Positions 58,753-64,000 of a DNA stretch of 64,000 bases are shown here, one piece after another (position 1 is the first letter of the stretch; every line of letters starts with the position of its first letter). This DNA is from Mycolicibacterium flavescens (GTDB lineage Bacteria > Actinomycetota > Actinomycetes > Mycobacteriales > Mycobacteriaceae): positions 2,542,001-2,606,000 of the forward strand of contig LR134353.1 in NCBI GenBank assembly GCA_900637135.1, written 5' to 3'. Under the pieces are notes generated by a model. That model was not told the origin of the DNA. It ran no database searches and saw only the letters and a program-made list of their open reading frames with translations. The translations under genes and the position numbers were made by a program.

Positions 58753-59151
58753 CTAGAGCGTCGCGGTCAACGGTCCGGACGGCTCGCAGACCGGCTCGGG
58801 CGGATTGCCCGACGTCGAGCAACCCCGACCCGTCGCCACGTACGTCGCGCCCGGTTGATACGGCGAGTAGTACGCTCGCGCTGTCAACAGCCCGTTGTTC
58901 TGCACACAGTTCTCCGGCCCCGCATTGCCTTGGAGCTCGACGCAGGCGATCGACTGATACGGGGTGCCGCCATCGCAGTTCGACGGCGACATCGTCACCG
59001 CCACCATGTCCGTTCCTGACACGTGGACGACGTGCGGGGCGGAAAGGGTGAAGGAGCAGGGCGGCTCGTCCGGGTCCGCGGCTGCCGTCGCGGTGACCGA
59101 CGCACAGCTCAGGGCGACGGTGAAGACCCCGACCATCAGCGACCTGATCAT
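58753..59151 (-). CDS. Small secreted protein
   Basis: Taking ATG 59,151 the protein has 132 residues: MIRSLMVGVFTVALSCASVT then ATAAADPDEP, a signal peptide cleaved after ATAAA. The mature part has about seven Cys (PCSFTLS, NCDGGTPYQSIACVELQG, ENCVQN, GCSTSG, VCEPSG), probably disulfide-bonded. Starts 20 codons upstream or five downstream are possible; the ribosome-binding region is unclear. It is similar in style to the first gene of the window (43-420). Function unknown. Confidence 0.7.
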   Translation of the reverse strand: MIRSLMVGVFTVALSCASVTATAAADPDEPPCSFTLSAPHVVHVSGTDMVAVTMSPSNCDGGTPYQSIACVELQGNAGPENCVQNNGLLTARAYYSPYQPGATYVATGRGCSTSGNPPEPVCEPSGPLTATL

Positions 59152-59221
59152 CTCCGGATCGTAGGCCAAGGCCACACGTTCGCGTGCCCCCTTTCGGCGA
59201 GCGTGCACCATCCTCTTGCCT

Positions 59222-59253
59222 TACCCACCTACCCACCTACCCACTTACCCACT
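59222..59253. repeat. Four tandem 8-bp repeats
   Basis: TACCCACC occurs twice and TACCCACT twice in direct succession. It is a short-period microsatellite next to the left arm of the long inverted repeat, in the intergenic gap upstream of the secreted protein. Slippage between strains is likely. Confidence 0.8.
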
Positions 59254-59263
59254 CATGCGCGCG

Positions 59264-59586
59264 CGTGCGGGTCTGCACACGACACGCCGCGTTCGGTCCG
59301 CACTTTGTGCACCGTCGCGGGCCGACGAGCGTGCGGTACTCGGCGCCGAGGTGATCGACCGGTGTGCGCATGCCACCCGAGCGCGGACCGTAGGAATTGG
59401 CGATCTGCACGTCGCGCATGCGCTGAATGTGACCGTGGGCCGTGTGCTGGCGTTGACGAGTCGTTGGCGGGCAGACGAACTACCGGTGAATGTGCGGACG
59501 GTGGCGGGGTTTGCGCACACTCGTCGGCCGGCGACGGTGCGCAAACGGCTGCTTTTCCGCGGCGTGTCGTGTGCAGACGCGCACGG
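59264..59586. repeat. Long inverted repeat (arms about 75 bp)
   Basis: The 21 bases at 59,271-59,291 are the exact reverse complement of 59,558-59,578. Similarity continues inward through GCACCGTCGCGGGCCGACGA on the left and the mirror of GCGCACCGTCGCCGGCCGAC on the right, to about 59,337 and 59,512. The spacer is about 175 bp and contains no gene I can support; two mirrored open frames there are by-products of the symmetry. It could be a non-autonomous mobile element or a large intergenic hairpin between the secreted protein and the dienelactone hydrolase genes. Confidence 0.75.
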
Positions 59587-59600
59587 TCGCGGGAATGGGA

Positions 59601-60512
59601 TCAGGCGACGTAGCGGGTGAACCAGTCCTGCACACGACGCCACGCGTCGGCAGCGGCGGTCGCGTTGTAACGCTCGCCGGTGTCGTTGAAGAACGCGTGG
59701 TTGGAGTCGGGTTCAGTGACCAACTCGAACACCAGACCGGCTTTTTCGAGTGCCGCCCGTGCGACGGGTTCGGTGGCGTTCACTCGCTGATCCTGAGCCG
59801 CGTAGATCCCCAGCACGGCAACGTCTTTCGACCCGGAGAAATCGGGGTTGTCGGGTGTGGGTCCGTAGAACGGGACCGCTGCCGACAGCCTGGGCTCGCC
59901 GGAGGCCAGCAGCCGCCACACATACCCGCCGCCCATGCAGAAGCCGACGGCCGCGACCCTTTTCCCGGGCACTCGGCGTTGCAGTTCGTCGATGCCCGAT
60001 TTCAGATCCGCGACCCCTTCGTCTGGCGGGATCTTGCCCAGCGCCGCGGTCGCCTCTGCGGGATCGGCGAACGTCGATGTCCCGCCCTGCGCCGAGAGCA
60101 GGTCGATCGCCAGCGCTGAGTAGCCGATTCCGGCGAAGCGACCCGCCACCGAACGGATGTAGTCGTTGAGTCCCTTGTTCTCGTGGATGACGAGCACGCC
60201 GCCGCGGACATCCGGCGCCTGGGCCCAAGCGGCCTGCAATTCACCGCGAGGCCCGGCCCAAGTCACCGGTGTGGTCGCCACCGCTGTCTCGCTGCCGGGC
60301 GGCGGGGCGCTGGCCGTGGCGGCGCCGCTCGACGTGGCCGGGGCGTCGGCCGTCGGCTCCCGGTTCTGGCCGCATGCGGCGAACAACGCGGTGGCGCCCG
60401 CGGTGCCGACGCCGAGCAGCGCCAGCCGGCGCAGCGCCTCCCGCCGGGACAGCAGACCGTCGACGTGGTCGGTGGCGATCTCTTCGGCGATGTACCGCTG
60501 GATGGGGGTCAT
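59601..60512 (-). CDS. Dienelactone hydrolase family lipoprotein
   Basis: From ATG 60,512 the protein has 303 residues. SRREALRRLALLGVG is a twin-arginine-type signal with a lipobox ending at Cys47 (TALFAAC), so it is probably folded before export by Tat and lipid-anchored. A Ser/Ala/Pro linker follows. The catalytic domain shows VLVIHENKGLNDYIRSVAGR (Glu111), nucleophile Cys192 in VGFCMGGGYVWR, Asp in IYAAQDQRV and His in DSNHAFFND. This is a complete Cys-Asp-His dienelactone hydrolase set. Substrate unknown. Confidence 0.9.
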   Translation of the reverse strand: MTPIQRYIAEEIATDHVDGLLSRREALRRLALLGVGTAGATALFAACGQNREPTADAPATSSGAATASAPPPGSETAVATTPVTWAGPRGELQAAWAQAPDVRGGVLVIHENKGLNDYIRSVAGRFAGIGYSALAIDLLSAQGGTSTFADPAEATAALGKIPPDEGVADLKSGIDELQRRVPGKRVAAVGFCMGGGYVWRLLASGEPRLSAAVPFYGPTPDNPDFSGSKDVAVLGIYAAQDQRVNATEPVARAALEKAGLVFELVTEPDSNHAFFNDTGERYNATAAADAWRRVQDWFTRYVA

Positions 60513-60668
60513 CCCAGCGAGTATGCCCCGATATGGACACCGCCGGAACCCTCGCACGGGGCCGCAACATCGTCGAATACATGCACGTCAGCAAGCGTAG
60601 TAGACAAATTCACGAATCTGTTCACACATTTCGTTGACATGGCAACCGCTGGGCTGTTCTATGGCGGG

Positions 60669-62459
60669 GTGACCTACGACACGATCATCCGCAACGGCCG
60701 CTGGTTCGACGGCACTGGCGCTCCGTCGGCGATCCGCCACCTCGGTATCCGCGCGGGTCGTGTGGTGGCGGTCAGCGAAGACGATCTCGACGCGACCGGG
60801 TGCCCGCAAGTCATCGACGCGACGGGTAAGTGGGTCCTGCCCGGCATGCTCGACATCCACACCCACTACGACGTCGAAGTGCTCAACGGTCCCGCCCTCG
60901 CCGAGTCGCTGCGGCACGGTGTGACCACGGTGATGCTCGGGTCCTGCTCGCTGTCGACGGTGCACGTCGACGCCAGCGACGCCGGTGACATCTTCGGTCG
61001 GGTCGAGGCGATTCCCCGCGAGAACGTGATCGCCGCGGTCGAAGAGCACAAGACCTGGTCGAACTGCGAGCAATACATCCAGGCGCTGGAATCCCGGCCG
61101 CTCGGCCCCAACATCGCGGCATTCATCGGTCACTCCGACATGCGCGCGGCGACCATGGGACTCGACCGCGCCACGCGTAAGGACCAGCGCCCCACCAAGG
61201 CCGAACAAGCTCAGATGGAGCGTTGGCTGTCCGAGGCGCTGGAAGCCGGATTCGTCGGAATGTCCTCGCAGCAGCTGCTTTTCGACAAGCTCGACGGTGA
61301 CGTGTGCCGGTCGAGGACCCTGCCGTCGACCTACGCCAAACCACGCGAGCTGCGTAGGTTGAAGGCGTTGCTGCGACGCGCAGGCCGGGTTCTGCAGTCC
61401 GGCCCCGACATCGAGAACCCGCTCAACCTCGGGTCGCAGCTGGCGCAGTCGCTGGGCCTCATCCGCAATCCGCTCAAAACCAGCTTGTTGTCGGCCGCGG
61501 ACGTGAAATCGAACCCGTACAGCATTCACGCGCTCGGTCCGGCCGCGCGGCTGGTCAATAGGCTCGGCGGCAACTTCCGTTGGCAGCATCTGCCGGTCCC
61601 TTTCGAGGTCTACGCCGACGGCATCGATCTGGTGGTCTTCGAGGAATTCGGCGCGGGCGCGGCGGCGCTGCATCTGCGCGACGAGGTCGAGCGCAACGAG
61701 CTCATGCGTGATGCGGCCTACCGGCGCCGGTTCCGCAAGGAGTACAAGAGCAAGCTCGGTATCCGGGTGTGGCAGCGCGACTTCTTCGACGCCGAGATCG
61801 TCGCGTCCCCGGACGCATCGATCGTCGGCAAGTCGTTCGGACAGGTCGGTCAAGAGCGCGGCGGCGTGCATCCCGTCGACGCCTTCCTCGACCTGGTGCT
61901 CGAACACGGCACGGCGCTGCGTTGGCGCACCACGATTTCCAACCATCGTCCCGAGGTGCTCAGGAAGCTCGCCGCCGATTCCGGCATCCAGATGGGCTTC
62001 TCGGATGCCGGTGCGCACCTGCGCAACATGGCGTTCTACAACATGGGTCTGCGGTTGCTGCGCCACGTGTACAGCGCCGAACGCGCCGGGAGGCCGTTCA
62101 TGACGGTCGAACACGCGGTGCACCGGCTCACCGGTGAGCTCGCCGACTGGTATCGCCTGGACGCCGGGCACCTGCGTATCGGCGACCGCGCCGACATCGT
62201 GATCGTCGACCCCGCGCACCTCGACGACTCGCTGGACCGCTACGCCGAAGAGCGCGTTGACCATTACGGCGGGCTGTCGCGAATGGTCAACCGCAACGAC
62301 GACACTGTATCGGGTGTCTTCGTCGGCGGCCGCGCGGTCTTCCTCGACGGCAAGCCGACCGACCTCGTCGGCAAACGGCGGACCGGACGGTTCCTGCGCG
62401 CAGCGCACAAGGCGCCCGCGCTCGTCGAGCAGGAAGGGGAATTGGCCAGTGTCGGTTGA
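60669..62459 (+). CDS. Amidohydrolase family 3 enzyme (N-acyl-D-amino-acid deacylase-like)
   Basis: From GTG 60,669 the protein has 596 residues (TYDTIIRNGRWFDGTGAPSA at the start). It has the metal HxH in LDIHTHYDVE (His64, His66), GHSDMRAATMG in the middle, HGTALRWRTTISNHRPEV, the metal Asp in GFSDAGAHLRNM and C-terminal IGDRADIVIVDPAHL and VFVGGRAVFLDGKPTDLVG. This is the amidohydrolase group with D-aminoacylase-like and related hydrolases. ATG 60,639 is an alternative start. It overlaps the next gene by 11 bp. Confidence 0.88.
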   Translation: MTYDTIIRNGRWFDGTGAPSAIRHLGIRAGRVVAVSEDDLDATGCPQVIDATGKWVLPGMLDIHTHYDVEVLNGPALAESLRHGVTTVMLGSCSLSTVHVDASDAGDIFGRVEAIPRENVIAAVEEHKTWSNCEQYIQALESRPLGPNIAAFIGHSDMRAATMGLDRATRKDQRPTKAEQAQMERWLSEALEAGFVGMSSQQLLFDKLDGDVCRSRTLPSTYAKPRELRRLKALLRRAGRVLQSGPDIENPLNLGSQLAQSLGLIRNPLKTSLLSAADVKSNPYSIHALGPAARLVNRLGGNFRWQHLPVPFEVYADGIDLVVFEEFGAGAAALHLRDEVERNELMRDAAYRRRFRKEYKSKLGIRVWQRDFFDAEIVASPDASIVGKSFGQVGQERGGVHPVDAFLDLVLEHGTALRWRTTISNHRPEVLRKLAADSGIQMGFSDAGAHLRNMAFYNMGLRLLRHVYSAERAGRPFMTVEHAVHRLTGELADWYRLDAGHLRIGDRADIVIVDPAHLDDSLDRYAEERVDHYGGLSRMVNRNDDTVSGVFVGGRAVFLDGKPTDLVGKRRTGRFLRAAHKAPALVEQEGELASVG

Positions 62460-62892
62460 GGATACGGTTCTCGGCATGTGGAAGGCGCTGTCGGCGCGTG
62501 ACTGGGAGGCGGTCAAGACCTTTCTGTCCGGCGACTGCATCTACCTCGACGTGCCCGTAGGTCCGGCGGCCGCGGCGCGTGGGCCGGAGGACATCGTCAA
62601 GCGGCTCAAGATCGGCTTGGAGCCGTTGGCCTCCTACGAGAACTTCACGGGGTTGCTGGTCGACAACGGCGCGGACGTGATGTACGAGCATTCCGAGGAA
62701 TGGCATTGGGCCACAGGTGAATCAGCCGTACTGAAATTCGTCAGTGTGCATCGGGTCGAGGACGGCAAGATCACGCTGTGGAAGGACTACTGGGACATGG
62801 GCGCGCTGGCCAACAACGCGCCGGCCACGTGGATGGAAGACTTCGCCAACGCCGACATGTCATGGGTGTTCGACGCGACCGGACTCGTCTGA
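62449..62892 (+). CDS. Limonene-epoxide-hydrolase/NTF2-like protein
   Basis: GTG 62,449 (with GGAAGGGG upstream) starts a 147-residue NTF2-fold protein. VLGMWKALSARDWEAVKTFL, IYLDVPVGPAAAARGPEDIV, LKIGLEPLASYENFTGLLVD and WKDYWDMGALANNAPATW match the limonene-1,2-epoxide hydrolase group (catalytic Asp-Arg-Asp arrangement: Asp in YLDVPV, Arg in AARGPEDI, Asp in WKDYWDMG). It overlaps the amidohydrolase gene by 11 bp and is certainly co-transcribed. A two-step hydrolysis of a shared substrate is plausible but unproved. Confidence 0.85.
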   Translation: MSVEDTVLGMWKALSARDWEAVKTFLSGDCIYLDVPVGPAAAARGPEDIVKRLKIGLEPLASYENFTGLLVDNGADVMYEHSEEWHWATGESAVLKFVSVHRVEDGKITLWKDYWDMGALANNAPATWMEDFANADMSWVFDATGLV

Positions 62893-62934
62893 CGCAAGCC
62901 CACGGCTGCGCACAATAGCGCGCCCCGCTTGGAC

Positions 62935-63417
62935 CTACAGCGTGATCTTGCAGCTTTGGCCGATGTCGAGCGTGCGCAGCATGCGGCCCATGCCCAGCCA
63001 CATCGCGCACGACAGCGCCAGATCGGTGAGCAACTCTTCAGAGAAGTGCTCGCGGCAGCGCTGCCAGAAGTCCTCGTCGTCGCGCAGGCCGGTGTGGTCG
63101 CTGGCGAACCGTTCGGCGAACTCTGCGGCGATCCGCTCCTCCGCGGTGTAGCCCGGCCAGGTTCGCCATTCGGCGGCGTGGTTGTAGAGGTCCTCGTCGA
63201 CGCCTGCCGCCAGACCTTCGGAGTCGCGGGTGTTCTGGCACACCACGCATTCGTTGTCCAGAGCGATGACCATGCGCGCGAGTTCGCGAACCCGCATCGG
63301 CAGCCGGTTCTTCGTGTAAACCGCATTGGTGAAGCCGGCCATCGCGATGCCGATATCCGGCGACATCGTCACCCAGGCGGCAGCGTCATCGTCGGCGAAA
63401 TCCCCAATTCGACTCAT
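62935..63417 (-). CDS. Carboxymuconolactone decarboxylase (AhpD-like) family protein
   Basis: From ATG 63,417 the protein has 160 residues of the CMD/AhpD fold. RVRELARMVIALDNECVVCQ gives CxxC at 57/60, followed by NTRDSEGLAAG, EERIAAEFAERFASDH and the C-terminal LLTDLALSCAMWLGMGRMLR. CMD proteins act as decarboxylases or, with CxxC, as peroxidase/disulfide reductases. The KstR-like box 31 bp upstream places it in sterol metabolism. Confidence 0.85.
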   Translation of the reverse strand: MSRIGDFADDDAAAWVTMSPDIGIAMAGFTNAVYTKNRLPMRVRELARMVIALDNECVVCQNTRDSEGLAAGVDEDLYNHAAEWRTWPGYTAEERIAAEFAERFASDHTGLRDDEDFWQRCREHFSEELLTDLALSCAMWLGMGRMLRTLDIGQSCKITL

Positions 63418-63447
63418 GGCCGCATCGTACGCTCGCCGCCGTCGAAT

Positions 63448-63461
63448 TGGAACGCGTTCTA
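63448..63461. promoter_or_regulatory. KstR-like box upstream of the CMD family gene
   Basis: TGGAACGCGTTCTA matches TnnAACnnGTTnnA at all fixed positions, with AACGCGTT as an inner palindrome. It is 31 bp upstream of the ATG at 63,417 and 18 bp after the stop of the next gene on the same strand. Confidence 0.75.
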
Positions 63462-63478
63462 GTTTTGGACCCGCAGAG

Positions 63479-64000
63479 TCAGCCGGTGGTGACCAATTGG
63501 GCGCGGTCGTCGGTCCAGTCGCGCTGCAGAAGCATTCGGTGCGCAATGCGCTCCAATGCGGCCTCGACCTGGAACCGGTCCGGACGCCCCTCGAAGGACG
63601 GCGAGGTGCCCAACTTCTCGACGATGCGGCCGACGATCGCCGTCGAGATGGCGTCGACCTGCCGGATCCCGTTCTGCGTCAGCCAGAGTCGTTCGTCGGT
63701 GCGAAGCGCCAGACCGCGTCGCACGAGATCGTCGAACGTCGGCTCGATGATCTCGTGCGGCACCCGGAGCCGTTCGGCGATGTCGGTCAGCGTCGCCGAG
63801 CCGAATACCTGGTTTTGCCGGTAGATCTGAAGGAGCGCCCACATCTGGCTGACGTCGAGGTTGCATCCGGGTTCCCGGGCCAGGCTGCGCAGCCGGATCT
63901 CCGGCGAGTCGCGGAACAACCGGCCGACGGCCACTTCGAGGATCTTCTCGGGCGATTCGGTGCTCGGCATCCCGAACCCCTCACCCAGATCCGAGGCCGA
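63479..64000 (-). CDS. Winged-helix (MarR-like) C-terminal domain protein, 5' end outside the window
   Basis: The frame is open from the window edge to the stop at 63,479. An ATG at 63,970 would give 163 residues, but the ten codons before it (SASDLGEGFG) are also coding-like, so the gene may start outside. SPEIRLRSLAREPGCNLDVS, MWALLQIYRQNQVFGSATLT, DIAERLRVPHEIIEPTFDDL and VRRGLALRTDERLWLTQNGI form a winged helix like MarR. In mycobacteria such a domain is also found as the C-terminus of long MFS transporters, which I consider likely here. The stop is 18 bp from the KstR-like box of the CMD gene. Confidence 0.65.
   Translation of the reverse strand, partial: SASDLGEGFGMPSTESPEKILEVAVGRLFRDSPEIRLRSLAREPGCNLDVSQMWALLQIYRQNQVFGSATLTDIAERLRVPHEIIEPTFDDLVRRGLALRTDERLWLTQNGIRQVDAISTAIVGRIVEKLGTSPSFEGRPDRFQVEAALERIAHRMLLQRDWTDDRAQLVTTG

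Noticed and set aside
59216..59643. Two opposing 130-codon open frames
   Set aside because: They are products of the long inverted repeat; both contain the same mirrored peptide and neither resembles a protein.
60588..62540. A 650-codon minus-strand open frame over the amidohydrolase
   Set aside because: It mirrors a gene with intact metal motifs and carries no recognisable family features.

Overview
The window is chromosomal DNA from a mycobacterium, most likely a fast-growing Mycolicibacterium-type species. GC content and GC3 codon bias are high. The gene set includes a mycolic acid cyclopropane synthase-type methyltransferase, CYP125 and CYP124 homologues, an LpqH-type lipoprotein, an LdtA-type L,D-transpeptidase, an Rv2629 homologue, an F420/LLM oxidoreductase and several small secreted proteins. 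There are four KstR-like boxes (TnnAACnnGTTnnA). I see no PE/PPE genes, tRNA, rRNA or CRISPR.

Layout. 1-3.6 kb: a secreted protein, an MBL-like protein, and an ArsR/SRPBCC-DUF899-DUF899 operon behind two tandem palindromic operators. 3.6-16.0 kb: one enormous minus-strand locus (about 4,100 codons). It carries a SARP/BTAD DNA-binding region, a class III nucleotidyl cyclase, an AAA/STAND ATPase, a TPR-like region and 21 tandem NTF2/SnoaL-like modules, and it is split by a single frameshift near 13,650. 16.1-28.7 kb: mostly housekeeping and lipid genes (phosphodiesterase, NlpC/P60, YaaA, FadD, thioesterases, alpha/beta hydrolase, CinA, SDR). 26.7-34.1 kb: steroid/lipid genes with KstR-like boxes, a nitronate monooxygenase family enzyme, a TetR-controlled DUF2867 operon and CYP125.

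34.1-39.6 kb looks like a genomic island. GC is locally lower, there is an 800-residue Asn/Thr/Ala/Gly-repeat secreted protein bracketed by 60-bp direct repeats, an IS481-type transposase relic and decayed coding DNA. The flanking repeats are C-terminal relics of the same small membrane protein family that survives at 39,250-39,539. 39.6-48.5 kb: XRE regulator, lipoprotein, GntR regulator coupled to a fatty acid hydroxylase family enzyme, LdtA, a Pro-rich actin-fold-like membrane protein, a POT peptide transporter and a threonine dehydratase-like enzyme. 48.6-58.5 kb: MFS transporter with a C-terminal extension, mycolate methyltransferase, several small genes, CYP124 with an upstream SnoaL protein, the Rv2629/Balon-type protein and a HAD phosphatase. 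58.7-64 kb: secreted protein, a long inverted repeat, a dienelactone hydrolase lipoprotein, an amidohydrolase/epoxide-hydrolase-like pair, and a carboxymuconolactone decarboxylase family gene behind another KstR-like box.

Three themes recur. Sterol and branched-lipid catabolism is represented by CYP125, CYP124, the KstR boxes, FadD, SDR and thioesterases. The NTF2/SnoaL fold appears as at least three stand-alone genes plus the 21-module array. Translational coupling by 4-bp ATGA/GTGA overlaps helps fix many starts. Two probable single-base frameshifts, both in G/C homopolymer runs, could be real mutations or sequencing errors.
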